The notes under the pieces were generated by a model. The model was not told the DNA's origin. It saw only the letters and a program-made list of their open reading frames with translations, and ran no database searches. From assembly GCA_024275825.1 (NCBI GenBank), contig JAJRYK010000020.1:117861-181860 (forward strand): a DNA stretch of 64,000 nt, written 5' to 3'. The first letter of the stretch is position 1. Each line of letters opens with the position of its first letter. The stretch comes from Alphaproteobacteria bacterium (GTDB taxonomy: Bacteria; Pseudomonadota; Alphaproteobacteria; Micavibrionales; Micavibrionaceae). A program made the translations under genes and the position numbers. Shown piece by piece: positions 9,936-20,319 of the stretch.

Positions 9936-11153
9936 TTAATAATCTGGCGATTCCCAATTATGCACGAGCGCTGTTACCTCTGATTCGGGAACGGGTTTGG
10001 CGAAATAATAGCCTTGCGCAATGTCGCAACCGAGCTCTGTGAGTATGGTCGCCTCCTCTTTGTGCTCGATGCCCTCTGCCACAATTTTCATGCCCATATT
10101 TTTGCCCATGGCAATGATGGATTTAATGAGGGCCATGGAGTTGTCGTTTTTACTCATGTCACGCACAAATTGTTGATCGATTTTAAGGGTATCAATGGGA
10201 AAATAATGGAGATAGCTGAGCGATGAGTAGCCTGTGCCAAAATCATCAATGGCAATGCTCATACCAGCCTTTTGGCACATTTTTAGCGTGTCTTTAGCGT
10301 TATCCGGTTGATCCATTAGCAGGCGTTCGGTGATCTCTATATGGATTTGTTCTGGCTGGATATCACTTTCGGATATGGTGTTATAGACGCTCTCAACAAA
10401 ATTATCAGAGGCAAAATCGCGGCTGGAGAAATTAACGCTCATAAATAAATGATGATCGTAACCAGTCTGGCCTTCAATGCGTTTGAGGGCGCGGCATGAT
10501 TCGCGTAGCGCCCATTGACTGGCTGCGAGAATGGCGCCGCTTTCTTCCGCGATGGGAATGAAAATGCCCGGTGATATAAAACCGCGTGTGGGATGGTGCC
10601 AGCGCATGAGCGCTTCGAATCCGACGACGTCTTTGGTTTGTAAGTTGATCATGGGCTGGTAATGCAGTGAAATTTCGTCTGTGCTGAGGGCCTCTTTAAA
10701 TTCATTGGCAATTTTGATGGTTTCAACTGTGTTTGTGTGCTCGGCATAACCGAGTTCAACTGCTTCGGCGGGAGGCCAGTTGTTGTTTTCACCGCCAATT
10801 TCAGCGCGGGTGAGCATGTCGCGATAGCGCGTGAGAACGACCTGCGTAGCCATGCGCAGGACGGGATCTGTGGCGTCCAGGCGGTATGAGAAGTCTTTTT
10901 GTGAGATTTCGAGGAGTTTGCATTCTTCTAAGGCGCGCACCGTTGCGGTGCGTGGTGCGCTGTCAATCAAGGCCATTTCACCAATCATAGTGCCCGCGCC
11001 GCGTGTGCTAACAACTTTTTCTTCACCACTAGGGCCGGTTACGAGAATTTCGACGCGACCAGCTTCGATGATATAGGCTGTTTCACCCGGATCCCCTTGG
11101 CGCATAATGATATCGCCGGCTTTAAAGCTCTTTTTTGTTTCTGCTTGTGTCAT
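9936..11153 (-). CDS. Cyclic-nucleotide-binding / EAL c-di-GMP phosphodiesterase
   Basis: A 405-residue cytosolic two-domain protein. Residues about 9-120 form a cNMP-binding domain with a phosphate-binding cassette (GEMALIDSAPRTATV at 58-72, including the key Glu59 and Arg68). Residues about 150-400 are an EAL domain with intact catalytic signatures: EAL at 180-182, Asn241, Glu273, DDFGTG at 303-308, Lys324, Glu360 and Gln380. This should hydrolyse c-di-GMP, with activity or partner choice set by cAMP or cGMP binding. It converges on the CHASE2 cyclase with a 10-base gap, so a cAMP-to-c-di-GMP relay is an attractive inference. No GGDEF domain is present. Confidence 0.9.
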   Translation of the reverse strand: MTQAETKKSFKAGDIIMRQGDPGETAYIIEAGRVEILVTGPSGEEKVVSTRGAGTMIGEMALIDSAPRTATVRALEECKLLEISQKDFSYRLDATDPVLRMATQVVLTRYRDMLTRAEIGGENNNWPPAEAVELGYAEHTNTVETIKIANEFKEALSTDEISLHYQPMINLQTKDVVGFEALMRWHHPTRGFISPGIFIPIAEESGAILAASQWALRESCRALKRIEGQTGYDHHLFMSVNFSSRDFASDNFVESVYNTISESDIQPEQIHIEITERLLMDQPDNAKDTLKMCQKAGMSIAIDDFGTGYSSLSYLHYFPIDTLKIDQQFVRDMSKNDNSMALIKSIIAMGKNMGMKIVAEGIEHKEEATILTELGCDIAQGYYFAKPVPESEVTALVHNWESPDY

Positions 11154-11257
11154 GAACTATTTCAGAATATTGAATAAGAAATTCCCCTACAAATATACTA
11201 TGCATGCACGAGATTAGCGAATAGTTAATATTGTATGCGCGATCATTAATTCTTTGC

Positions 11258-11336
11258 TTGACAGGCAGGCTTGTAAAGCGCTACTTTCCTGTCGAACTTA
11301 ACAAGAAATAGCCCTTTGGGATTAGGATTTAGTACA
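11258..11336 (+). promoter_or_regulatory. Candidate rpmJ promoter and leader
   Basis: TTGACA at 11258-11263 matches the -35 consensus exactly. The best -10 candidates 17-18 bases on (ctactt/tacttt) are weak. The site lies about 75 bases before the L36 start, in a gene-free stretch after the divergent EAL gene, so it is the only plausible promoter for this isolated ribosomal protein gene. Confidence 0.4.
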
Positions 11337-11462
11337 ATGAAAGTTGTTAACTCTTTGAAGTCATTGAAAAAAAGAGACCGGAATAACCGCGTTATCCGTC
11401 GCAAAGGCCGTGTTTATGTGATTAATAAGCAGAATCCACGCATGAAGGCGCGTCAGGGCTAG
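11337..11462 (+). CDS. rpmJ: 50S ribosomal protein L36
   Basis: A 41-residue basic protein starting [17 protein letters not shown] and containing [20 protein letters not shown]. This is the L36 form that lacks the zinc-binding cysteines, as is common in Alphaproteobacteria. It is a component of the large ribosomal subunit. The ATG at 11337 follows a weak purine stretch. The gene stands alone between the EAL phosphodiesterase and mreB. Confidence 0.95.
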   Translation: MKVVNSLKSLKKRDRNNRVIRRKGRVYVINKQNPRMKARQG

Positions 11463-11623
11463 TCTGCTTGCTTAGCGTTTCAGGCGCTTTTTACTCCATT
11501 TTTTCTCATAATATTTTTGCCCCCCATGAATTTTGGTGTTTTGCCAAGACTCTTGATGCATTCCTTTTTGGGGTCTGCTATAAATCCTGCACTCTAGTTA
11601 GCATTTAAACTCTTATGATTTAG

Positions 11624-12673
<1,050 letters not shown>

Positions 12674-12831
12674 GGCCCAAATCTCTTTCTCCTTATCTCT
12701 TACAGATTTGTAAGTTTACAGATTGTTTCCTCCCATACTTTCGCGTATGCTTTTAAGGGTAAGTCTTGTTTTTACGAGCGCTTTCATCTACCTCTGGTGC
12801 GTACCCACTTTTTTATTTTTAGGATATTTTT

Positions 12832-13695
12832 TTGAGACGTCGCAGTCGGTCAAAAGCTATTATTCGTTCTGTGCCATTGTCGCTCAGCAGTGGTCCTTAC
12901 GCATCTTTGCTTTTTGTGTTTCTGGCTTGTCTTGGGATTGCGGTTTCCAGTTATGCGCCGCAAAAGATTGATGGGCTTCGTGCCCAAGTGTCCGACGGCT
13001 TTGCACCGGCGCTTTCGTTTGTTGCAAAGCCGATACAAGATGCGAGCATGTTTGTGCGTAATGTGACGGGGCTTGCGTCTATTCAAACCGAAAATCAGGC
13101 TCTTCGTCAGGAGAATTTGCGTTTGCGACAATGGTATCAGACGGCCATGACGCTTCAGTTTGAGAATAAAAATTTGCGGACATTGATGAATGTCGAGCCG
13201 GAGGCGCAGCAAAGCTTTATTACAGCGCGCGTGTTATCCGATAGCGGCTACGCGTTTGCAAAAAGCATTTTGGTTATGGCGGGGCAAGATGATGGTGTCG
13301 CCAAAGGGCAACCAGTTTTATCCGGTGAAGGGGTTATCGGCCGCATTACTGAAGCGGGCGATACTGCGTCGCGTATTTTATTGCTTACAGATATAAACTC
13401 ACGTGTTCCTGTGCTAGTCGGAAATAGTGGGCATCACGCTATTTTGGCAGGGCAAAATGATGATCAACCTCATATAGAGCATCTGCCGGATGATGTTCAA
13501 CTTATGGACGGCGCGCGCATCATAACATCCGGGCAGGGCGGCGTGTTTCCTTATGGGCTGTCTGTCGGTACGCTTAAGATTGGTTCTGATGGGCAGCTTC
13601 GCGTTCAGCTTTTCGCTGATTTTAATCGTATGCTTTATGTGCGTATTATTGATGCGCCGCGCGATTCTGATTTTCGTCTTTTATCACCGGAATAA
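12832..13695 (+). CDS. mreC: Rod shape-determining protein MreC
   Basis: A 287-residue bitopic membrane protein: a basic N-terminus (MRRRSRSKAIIR), one membrane helix at about 20-40, a coiled coil (SIQTENQALRQENLRLRQWY at about 84-103) and the two-lobed periplasmic beta domain with GEGVIGRITEAG and ITSGQGGVFPYGLSVG. The chosen start is TTG at 12832, because AGGA lies about seven bases upstream and no ATG gives the usual N-terminus. It links MreB to PBP2 in the periplasm and is the second gene of the mre operon. Confidence 0.94.
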   Translation: MRRRSRSKAIIRSVPLSLSSGPYASLLFVFLACLGIAVSSYAPQKIDGLRAQVSDGFAPALSFVAKPIQDASMFVRNVTGLASIQTENQALRQENLRLRQWYQTAMTLQFENKNLRTLMNVEPEAQQSFITARVLSDSGYAFAKSILVMAGQDDGVAKGQPVLSGEGVIGRITEAGDTASRILLLTDINSRVPVLVGNSGHHAILAGQNDDQPHIEHLPDDVQLMDGARIITSGQGGVFPYGLSVGTLKIGSDGQLRVQLFADFNRMLYVRIIDAPRDSDFRLLSPE

Positions 13696-13741
13696 AACTA
13701 AATCATTTTCAAATAGCGGCGGTTTCCTATAAAAGTTTTAT

Positions 13742-14275
13742 ATGGGGTCCTTTCTTGCATTTTCGGAACGTTTAGATGTTTTTGCGCGCTTGAGCGTCGC
13801 GTGTGGTGTTTTGCTGCTGTTCTTTATTTTGAATATTGTGGTTATTCCTTTTCCGTTTATCGGGGCGCTTAAGGCCCCATTTTTCTTGATGGCCATATAT
13901 TATTGGGCGATATACAGGCCAACCCTGGTGCCGTTGTGGCTGGTGTTTGTGGCGGGGTGTTTGATGGATTTGTTGGGCCAAACGCCGTTCGGTTTCACGG
14001 CCCTTGTCCTTGTGCTTGCACAATGGTTTACAAGCAGTCAGAGGCGTTTTCTTTTGGCGCAGCCTTTTATCATGATTTGGCTGGGGTTTTCAGTTTTATA
14101 TACGGCGTCCTTGTTTTTGAAATGGGGCGTTGTGAGTGTTGTAGAGATTCAATTTCTCCCTCTCAATAATCTTTGGGTTATGGCGTTTTTTGGTGTGACG
14201 CTGTTTCCGCCGGTTTGTTTTTTATTGCACCTTACACATAAAATTTTACCCGTTCCGCGTCAGGCCATTCGTTAG
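13742..14275 (+). CDS. mreD: Rod shape-determining protein MreD
   Basis: A 177-residue polytopic protein with about five membrane helices. The motif YRPTLVPLWLVFVAGCLMDL followed by TPFGFTALVLVL is characteristic of MreD. It is an integral part of the rod complex together with MreC. Its position between mreC (46-base gap) and mrdA (13-base gap) confirms the assignment. The ATG at 13742 follows aaagttttat, a poor ribosome-binding site. Confidence 0.92.
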   Translation: MGSFLAFSERLDVFARLSVACGVLLLFFILNIVVIPFPFIGALKAPFFLMAIYYWAIYRPTLVPLWLVFVAGCLMDLLGQTPFGFTALVLVLAQWFTSSQRRFLLAQPFIMIWLGFSVLYTASLFLKWGVVSVVEIQFLPLNNLWVMAFFGVTLFPPVCFLLHLTHKILPVPRQAIR

Positions 14276-14288
14276 AGTTTAAAACAAT

Positions 14289-16175
14289 ATGAACCAAGAT
14301 CACCGTAAAGCACATATTTTTTCCAGGCGCGCCTTTATGGTCAGCGCCTTGCAGATGTCTGTCCTGGCTGTGCTGGGCGGGCGGCTTGCGTGGTTGCAGC
14401 TTGTGAATGGGCGGCGCTATAAAATGCTGTCAGATAAAAACCGCATTAACGTTAAAATGATTAGCCCATCGCGGGGAGGTATTTTTGATCGCAATGGCAT
14501 TGCCTTGGCGGTCAACACGCAAAATTTCAGAGTATTGCTTGTGCCGGAGCAGGCCAAAGATATAGCAGGCGTGCTGACATCTTTGCAGCGTGTGATTGTC
14601 CTGAATGATGCGCAGATTGAGCGGGTTATTAAAAGAGCGAAGCGCGTGGCTAAATTTATTCCTATTGAGGTGAAAGACAAGCTGAGCTGGGAAGAGGTGT
14701 CCAAGATTGAGGTTAATCTGCCGGATTTGCCGGGGCTATCCATCGGTGTTGGAGATGTTCGCAGCTACCCTTACGGCGGCGCAACGGCGCATGTCGTTGG
14801 CTATGTCGGGCAACCGAGCGAGGCTGATTTGGGTGAGGACCCGTTATTTACATTGCCTGGTTTTCGGCTGGGAAAAACCGGGTTTGAAAAGCGGTATGAC
14901 CGGCAGATGCGTGGAAGCGCCGGGACAAAGCAGGTCGAAGTTAATGTTATTGGCCGTGAAGTGCGAGAGCTGAATTCTCAGCCTGGCGCAGAGGGCAAGA
15001 GCGCGGCGTTGAGTATTGATATTGAATTGCAAAAATTTGTTCAAGAAAAGATAGCAACGCAAAAAAGTGCCACAGCAGTTGTTATGGATGCGCATACGGG
15101 GGCGGTTTACGCGATGGCATCGCATCCCGGCTTTGACCCTAATTTGTTCACGCACGGTATGCCCGCGGATGTTTGGGAGGGTCTTTTGGCCAATCCGGGG
15201 CACCCCTTGACGAATAAGGCTATTGCCGGTCAATATCCTCCGGCATCTACTTTTAAAATGATGACGGCGCTGGCGGGCTTACGGGCGGGTAAGATTAACA
15301 GAAACAGGACGGTTTATTGTCCTGGGCATTATGAGTATGGAACAGACCGTTTTCATTGCTGGAAATCTTCCGGGCACGGGGCGGTTAATCTTGAAGAGGC
15401 TTTGTCCCAGTCTTGTGATACGTATTTTTATGAGCTGTCGACGGAAATTGGCATAGAGGCAATTGCCAAAACCGCGCGCGATTTTGGCTTGGGGCGCACG
15501 CTTGATTTCGAGCTTAGGGAAGAGCGCCCCGGTCTTGTCCCTGATAAGGCGTGGAAGATGGGGCGCTTTGCTGAGCGGTGGCAGCCTGGTGAGACTATTG
15601 TCGCCAGTATTGGGCAGGGCTATTTGCAAACAACGCCGCTGCAACTCGCCGTGATGACAGCGCGTTTGGTGAATGGCGGGTATGCGGTTAAGCCATGGAT
15701 CACGGGCTATGTTGGTGATCAAAATCTGACACAGGGTAAGTGGCCGAAGATGAGCGTGAGCGCGAAGCATTTAGCGCTGATTAAATCCGGTATGGATATG
15801 GTGGTGAATAGTAAAACCGGGACGGCTAAGGGATCGAAAATCGAAGACCCGGCCTATGCCTTTGGCGGAAAAACGGGAACGGCGCAGGTGCGGCGGATTA
15901 CCAAAGCAGAGCGTGCGGCGGGCGACCGGAATGAAGATCTGCCGTGGAAGCAGCGCCATCACGGTTTATTTGTGGGATATGCGCCCTATAATAATCCGCG
16001 CTATGTTTGCGCTGTGGTTGTTGAGCATGGCGGTGGCGGCTCGGCGAGCGCCGCGCCGCTTGCCAAAGATATCTTGCTGGAAACCCAAAAGCGTGCCCCA
16101 GCGAAAAACGCTATTCAGGGCATTGTTGATGGAAAAGTGGCGCAGCGTACAAATAAACAACAAACGAAGATCTGA
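14289..16175 (+). CDS. mrdA: Penicillin-binding protein 2 (peptidoglycan transpeptidase)
   Basis: A 628-residue class B PBP. A membrane anchor at about 15-38 is followed by the PBP dimerisation domain (SPSRGGIFDRNGIALAVN at about 60-77) and the transpeptidase domain with the active serine in PPASTFKMM (about 320), SQSCD near 378 and KTGTAQV near 526. It cross-links peptidoglycan during cell elongation, working with RodA encoded 10 bases downstream. A polar tail of about 30 residues, Lys/Gln-rich, follows the catalytic fold. Length and motifs are normal. Confidence 0.96.
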   Translation: MNQDHRKAHIFSRRAFMVSALQMSVLAVLGGRLAWLQLVNGRRYKMLSDKNRINVKMISPSRGGIFDRNGIALAVNTQNFRVLLVPEQAKDIAGVLTSLQRVIVLNDAQIERVIKRAKRVAKFIPIEVKDKLSWEEVSKIEVNLPDLPGLSIGVGDVRSYPYGGATAHVVGYVGQPSEADLGEDPLFTLPGFRLGKTGFEKRYDRQMRGSAGTKQVEVNVIGREVRELNSQPGAEGKSAALSIDIELQKFVQEKIATQKSATAVVMDAHTGAVYAMASHPGFDPNLFTHGMPADVWEGLLANPGHPLTNKAIAGQYPPASTFKMMTALAGLRAGKINRNRTVYCPGHYEYGTDRFHCWKSSGHGAVNLEEALSQSCDTYFYELSTEIGIEAIAKTARDFGLGRTLDFELREERPGLVPDKAWKMGRFAERWQPGETIVASIGQGYLQTTPLQLAVMTARLVNGGYAVKPWITGYVGDQNLTQGKWPKMSVSAKHLALIKSGMDMVVNSKTGTAKGSKIEDPAYAFGGKTGTAQVRRITKAERAAGDRNEDLPWKQRHHGLFVGYAPYNNPRYVCAVVVEHGGGGSASAAPLAKDILLETQKRAPAKNAIQGIVDGKVAQRTNKQQTKI

Positions 16176-16184
16176 TAAAAGAGC

Positions 16185-17315
16185 ATGTCGAGTACAGTAA
16201 AAATTTATAGCAATCAAACAATATGGGATAAAATATCTCATATAAATTGGGGGCTTTTTGTCCTGATATTGATGATATCAGGCATTGGTTTTGCAGCGCT
16301 TTATTCAGCGGCGGGCGGCTCATTCTCACCGTGGGCGGCGCGCCAGATGATGCGCTTTGTTGCGCTTTTGGGCGGTATGTTTGTGATTGCGCTGATTGAT
16401 GTGCGGTGGTGGTACAAGCTGGCCTGGCCCATTTATTTCATCGGGTTTGCGATGCTGGTTGTGGTTGAGATTATGGGGCATATCGGTATGGGGGCACAGC
16501 GCTGGATTGATTTGGGGATTATTCAGCTGCAGCCTTCAGAGCTTATGAAGATTGCGGTGGTGATGGTTTTGGCGCGGTATTTTCATGCGGCAACATTGGA
16601 GGATATGCGGCGCATACCATTTTTGATTGTGCCTGCTTTGATTATTATTGCGCCCGTTGGGCTCGTGCTTTTGCAGCCTGATTTGGGGACATCTTTGATG
16701 ATTGTGATGGCTGGGGTTTCTATGTTTTTTATGGCTGGCGCGTCTATTTGGTTGTTTGTTGCAGGGGGTGTTTTGGCGGCATCGTCTATTCCTGTTGCGT
16801 GGTATCTTATGCATGACTATCAAAAACAAAGGGTGATGACGTTTTTAAACCCGGAATCCGATCCTCTTGGTGCAGGGTATCATATTATACAGTCCAAAAT
16901 TGCGCTTGGCTCTGGCGGTTTGAGTGGGAAGGGGTTTTTGGAGGGTACGCAAAGTCGTTTGAATTTTTTACCAGAGAAGCAAACAGATTTTATTTTTACG
17001 CTGTGGGCGGAGGAGTGGGGTTTTTTAGGTGGTTGTTTTCTGCTGTTTTTATTTGGCGTGGTCTTTATGTATGGCCCGTGGATTGCCATGAAGGCGCGGC
17101 ATAACTTCTCGCGCTATCTTGCTATGGGATTAATCGTCAATTTTTCGCTTTACGTATTTATTAATATTTCGATGGTTATGGGGCTGATTCCTGTTGTGGG
17201 CGCGCCTTTGCCGCTTGTGTCCTATGGAGGAACAGCGATGATGTCTGCCTTGATTGGGTTCGGATTAATGATGTCCGTGCACGTTCACAGAGACAGCAAG
17301 GTGACCAGAGTTTAA
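16185..17315 (+). CDS. rodA: RodA peptidoglycan glycosyltransferase (SEDS family)
   Basis: A 376-residue polytopic SEDS protein with about ten membrane helices. The signature segments [52 protein letters not shown] and [17 protein letters not shown] are all present. It polymerises lipid II during lateral growth, in complex with PBP2. It is the last gene of the mreBCD-mrdA-rodA operon. Its stop overlaps by four bases the stop of the convergent glutaredoxin gene. Confidence 0.96.
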   Translation: MSSTVKIYSNQTIWDKISHINWGLFVLILMISGIGFAALYSAAGGSFSPWAARQMMRFVALLGGMFVIALIDVRWWYKLAWPIYFIGFAMLVVVEIMGHIGMGAQRWIDLGIIQLQPSELMKIAVVMVLARYFHAATLEDMRRIPFLIVPALIIIAPVGLVLLQPDLGTSLMIVMAGVSMFFMAGASIWLFVAGGVLAASSIPVAWYLMHDYQKQRVMTFLNPESDPLGAGYHIIQSKIALGSGGLSGKGFLEGTQSRLNFLPEKQTDFIFTLWAEEWGFLGGCFLLFLFGVVFMYGPWIAMKARHNFSRYLAMGLIVNFSLYVFINISMVMGLIPVVGAPLPLVSYGGTAMMSALIGFGLMMSVHVHRDSKVTRV

Positions 17316-17656
17316 GCTGCGTCTGATTTATTATAGGCAATGCCCTTGTCATCCAAGAGTTGTTGTAGCTCGCCTTCTGTATACATTTCGCGCACAATAT
17401 CACAGCCACCAACGAACTCACCCTTAACGTAGAGCTGTGGAATTGTTGGCCAGTTGCTAAATTCCTTGATGCCTTCACGGACGTCATTATCTTCGAGGAC
17501 GTTAATATCCCTGAACGTTACGCCGAGTTGAGAGAGCACCTGAACAATCAGTGAAGAAAACCCGCATTGTGGAAAAGCTGCAGAGCCCTTCATAAAGAGC
17601 ACAATGTCATTCTCGGAAATATCTTTTTGAATGCGATCAAAGAGTACGTTTTGCAT
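17312..17656 (-). CDS. grxD: Monothiol glutaredoxin, Grx4 family
   Basis: A 114-residue monothiol glutaredoxin with the CGFS active site at residues 31-34 (FPQCGFSSL), the cis-Pro segment [20 protein letters not shown] and the family start [22 protein letters not shown]. Such proteins bind a bridging [2Fe-2S] cluster with glutathione and deliver it, or sense iron, together with BolA-family partners. The bolA gene is directly upstream in the same orientation (19-base gap). The C-terminal tail, [10 protein letters not shown], is short and polar. Confidence 0.95.
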   Translation of the reverse strand: MQNVLFDRIQKDISENDIVLFMKGSAAFPQCGFSSLIVQVLSQLGVTFRDINVLEDNDVREGIKEFSNWPTIPQLYVKGEFVGGCDIVREMYTEGELQQLLDDKGIAYNKSDAA

Positions 17657-17675
17657 GGTTTTTTAATCCTTTGGT

Positions 17676-17912
17676 TTATGATTTTGGTGTTGATGTCTGG
17701 ATGGCAAGAGCGTGCAGTTCTGCTACCATTTTACCTTGAAGCGCTTCGTAGACCATTTGGTGTTGTTGTACACGGTTTTTACCTTCGAAGGCTGGCGATA
17801 TGATGTGGGCGGAATAATGATCGCCATCGCCACGTAAGTCTTCTATGTGAACTTCAGCATCGGGAATGCCGGTTTCGAGAAGAGTTTTGAGCGTTTCAAT
17901 ATCTATGGCCAT
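17676..17912 (-). CDS. BolA-family protein
   Basis: A 78-residue protein from MAIDIETLKTLLETGIPDAEVHIEDL, with the BolA core GDGDHYSAHIISPAFEGKNRVQQHQMVYEAL. The ATG at 17912 is chosen because AAGGA lies nine bases upstream and the length fits the family; the frame stays open to 17987, but the extra residues look non-coding. It pairs with the downstream Grx4 for iron-sulfur handling. The usual ligand His is visible in the core. It is probably co-transcribed with grxD. Confidence 0.92.
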   Translation of the reverse strand: MAIDIETLKTLLETGIPDAEVHIEDLRGDGDHYSAHIISPAFEGKNRVQQHQMVYEALQGKMVAELHALAIQTSTPKS

Positions 17913-18182
17913 GTTGTGAACGTCCTTCTGGTCTGTATCTATATCTCTAAAGACATAGTTGTATTCACTTTTACAATCAAGTAGCAATCAAAACAAAGTG
18001 AATATTTTATAGCGCAAAGTGCATTTTTACTTTGTTTTCAACAGGTAGCGTGTTTTTTTTTATGTTTCTTCTTGCTCTACTCCACGCCTTGTAGTAAAAA
18101 TTAGAAGGTTCTGGTCTACATAACTCAGAGCAGTCGGCCTTTAAGGGCGAGCTTGAACAGGAATAAATAATAAAAATCAAAA
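17913..18182. other. Gene-free stretch between bolA and the DUF1476 gene
   Basis: About 270 bases, visibly AT-rich, with no reading frame longer than about ten codons that has a plausible ribosome-binding site and no tRNA-like fold that I could see. It must hold the bolA-grxD promoter, transcribed leftward. The right end abuts the bidirectional terminator at 18183-18206. A small RNA cannot be excluded. Confidence 0.4.
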
Positions 18183-18206
18183 AGCCCCGTTTGTGCGGGG
18201 TTTTTT
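18183..18206 (-). terminator. Rho-independent terminator, usable on both strands
   Basis: Stem CCCCG/CGGGG with a six-base loop (tttgtg), extended by A:T pairs and followed by six T on the plus strand and by CTTTTTGATTTTT on the minus strand. It lies 12 bases past the stop of the DUF1476 gene on the minus strand. Confidence 0.85.
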
Positions 18207-18217
18207 ATTGGTTTACT

Positions 18218-18544
18218 TTATCCTTTATTTTCACTCATCTGACGCCTTGCTTCTTTCAGGGCATTATCCAGTTCAGTTTTCATGATGTGATCTGAGATAT
18301 TCAGGTTTTTCTCGTCAAAATCAGCACGCACTTTGCGCAGAACATCGTCAAAGCCGGGTTCTTCCAAGTTGGAGTCCACAACTTCTTTGGCGTATGTCTG
18401 CGCATTATCGTCGTCCAAGCCGAGGTGCTGCGCCGCCCAGAGACCGTATAATTTGGAACAGCGCGCCTCAACATCGAAGCTTAATTTCTCTTCGTAAGCA
18501 TGCTTGTTTCCGAATGCTTTTTCGCGGTCGTTAAATTCTGGCAT
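18218..18544 (-). CDS. DUF1476 protein, F1-ATPase zeta-subunit type inhibitor
   Basis: A 108-residue helical protein starting MPEFNDREKAFGNKHAYEEKLSFDVEAR, the conserved opening of the alphaproteobacterial DUF1476 family. A member of this family in Paracoccus is the zeta subunit that blocks ATP hydrolysis by F1F0-ATPase. The middle contains LYGLWAAQHLGL and FDDVLRKVRADF. The start at 18544 is preferred over the longer open frame because GGAG lies six bases upstream and the N-terminus matches the family. A strong terminator follows. It diverges from purC across about 105 bases. Confidence 0.9.
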   Translation of the reverse strand: MPEFNDREKAFGNKHAYEEKLSFDVEARCSKLYGLWAAQHLGLDDDNAQTYAKEVVDSNLEEPGFDDVLRKVRADFDEKNLNISDHIMKTELDNALKEARRQMSENKG

Positions 18545-18649
18545 AGTTTCTCCGTTTTTAAATCGTTTGCTGTCCTTATGTAGCACTGGAATATAGAGTA
18601 ATTCAATGCTATATCGAGATATACGTTAAAAAAATAAATAGGAATGAGC

Positions 18650-19501
18650 ATGGCACGACGTAAGATGATTTATGAGGGTAAGGCAAAGATTTTGTATGAG
18701 GGCCCGGACCCGGATACGATTATCCAGTACTTCAAGGATGATGCGACCGCGTTTAATGCGGAAAAGAAAGCCACGATCGCCGGTAAGGGGGTTTTGAATA
18801 ACCGCATTTCTTCGCATTTGATGACAAAATTCGAATCCATAGGCATTCCCACGCACTTTATTCGCTCGATCAATATGCGCGAACAATTGGTGCGCAAGGT
18901 TGAGATTATCCCCGTTGAGCTTGTTGTGCGCAATATTGCTGCTGGCTCTCTATGTAAGCGCCTTGGCCTTAAAGAGGGCACAGTTTTGGGGCGCCCGCTG
19001 GTTGAGTATTTTTATAAGGATGATGCGCTTGGCGATCCGATGATCAGTGAGGATCATATTGTCAATTTTGGTTGGGCTGACCCGTATGAGCTTGAGGAAA
19101 TGGTGTCCATGGCGTGGCGCGTGAATGATTACATGAACGGTATGTTCGCTGGGCTGGGCTTGAAACTGGTTGATTTTAAGCTCGAATTTGGTCGTATTTG
19201 GGGCGAGCATGGAGAGCTTTATATCGTGCTGGCTGATGAATTTTCACCGGATAATTGCCGTCTTTGGGATGCAGAGACGGGGGAAAAGCTGGACAAAGAT
19301 CGTTTCCGCTTTGATCTTGGCGATTTGGTTGAAGGTTATCAATATATTGCAGAAAAGCTGGGCCTTATCCCACCGGGCGGAATCATGAAGGGCGGGAACC
19401 TCAATGAAAAACTGGCTGAAGGGCTAGGGCAGATTGAGAATGAGTTGGCTGAAAAGCGCCGTTTGCGTGATTTGAAGGCGAGTAAACCGCGGAAGTCTTA
19501 G
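18650..19501 (+). CDS. purC: Phosphoribosylaminoimidazole-succinocarboxamide synthase
   Basis: SAICAR synthetase of purine biosynthesis, about 283 residues. It joins aspartate to CAIR with ATP. Visible motifs are [12 protein letters not shown] (ATP loop), [38 protein letters not shown] and [15 protein letters not shown]. The ATG at 18650 has AGGA eight bases upstream; a second ATG at 18644 is too close to it. The adjoining genes on this strand are not purine genes, though purH lies at the far end of the window. The basic tail is short. Confidence 0.96.
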   Translation: MARRKMIYEGKAKILYEGPDPDTIIQYFKDDATAFNAEKKATIAGKGVLNNRISSHLMTKFESIGIPTHFIRSINMREQLVRKVEIIPVELVVRNIAAGSLCKRLGLKEGTVLGRPLVEYFYKDDALGDPMISEDHIVNFGWADPYELEEMVSMAWRVNDYMNGMFAGLGLKLVDFKLEFGRIWGEHGELYIVLADEFSPDNCRLWDAETGEKLDKDRFRFDLGDLVEGYQYIAEKLGLIPPGGIMKGGNLNEKLAEGLGQIENELAEKRRLRDLKASKPRKS

Positions 19502-19504
19502 AAC

Positions 19505-20275
19505 TTATTTATGGCTCTCAGGCGCGAATTGCTCCTGAAAGATGCGCTCTTCCAGCGGGTTGTCGGGGTCGTAGAGGATTGTTTTTGTTATTTTCTTTGA
19601 TTGACGGATGATGACCTCGCGCACGTCGCGGATCTCTTTTGAATCGGCGGTGGCGCTGACGGGGCGCTCAATAGCCCTGAGAACTTCAAATTTTATTTCA
19701 CAATCATTGCGGATCAATGCACCTTGCCAGCGGCGCGGGCGGAAGGGGCTGATGGGGGTCATGGGCAGGACGTTGGCGTCCAGCGGAATGATCGGCCCGC
19801 CAGCCGAAGAATTATAGGCTGTGCTGCCTACAGAGGTGGAGACCATTACGCCATCGCAGACGAGTTCTGAAATACGTTCCTTACCATTCACAAAAATTTT
19901 GATTTTGGCGGAATTATGCGTTTCGCGGATGAGGGAGACTTCATTATAGGCCAGCTCGCTCGCCGCTTTCCCGTCTTTATCAATCGTTTCCATGCGCAAG
20001 GGGTGAATGTCGAATCTTTTGGCGTTTTCAATGCGCTGGGGCAGATTATTCATATCATAAGGGTTGAGCAAAAAGCCTAGCGTACCCAGATTCATTCCGA
20101 AAATGGGTTTGTTATTATCGGTGAAATGGTGAAGCGCGCGCAGCATTGTACCGTCGCCGCCTAAAACGACAATCGCATCAGCCGTGTCTGGGTCATGGGA
20201 GCCATAGAGGCCCTTAAGCTCCTCTAGAGCTTTCTGTGCGCGAGGTTTTCTAGAGGCGTGAAAGGCGATTTTCAT
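19505..20275 (-). CDS. nadK: NAD kinase
   Basis: A 256-residue ATP-NAD kinase that makes NADP+. It has the diagnostic GGDG motif (IVVLGGDGTMLRALHHF), GMNLGTLGFLLN, the NE-containing segment ELAYNEVSLIRE and the DGVMVSTSVGSTAYNSSAGGP substrate loop. It is shorter than the enterobacterial enzyme but of normal alphaproteobacterial length. A GGAAGA element precedes the ATG. It converges on purC (3-base gap) and lies 44 bases downstream of the HTH-orotate phosphoribosyltransferase fusion on the same strand. Confidence 0.95.
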   Translation of the reverse strand: MKIAFHASRKPRAQKALEELKGLYGSHDPDTADAIVVLGGDGTMLRALHHFTDNNKPIFGMNLGTLGFLLNPYDMNNLPQRIENAKRFDIHPLRMETIDKDGKAASELAYNEVSLIRETHNSAKIKIFVNGKERISELVCDGVMVSTSVGSTAYNSSAGGPIIPLDANVLPMTPISPFRPRRWQGALIRNDCEIKFEVLRAIERPVSATADSKEIRDVREVIIRQSKKITKTILYDPDNPLEERIFQEQFAPESHK

Positions 20276-20319
20276 TTTGGTCTTCCAAATTTATCTTTTG
20301 ATCAGTGCGAGTGTGAAAG

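Noticed and set aside
18636..18650. ATAGGAAT half-site of the cassette palindrome before purC
   Set aside because: Only one half is present and it overlaps the purC ribosome-binding site; likely chance.
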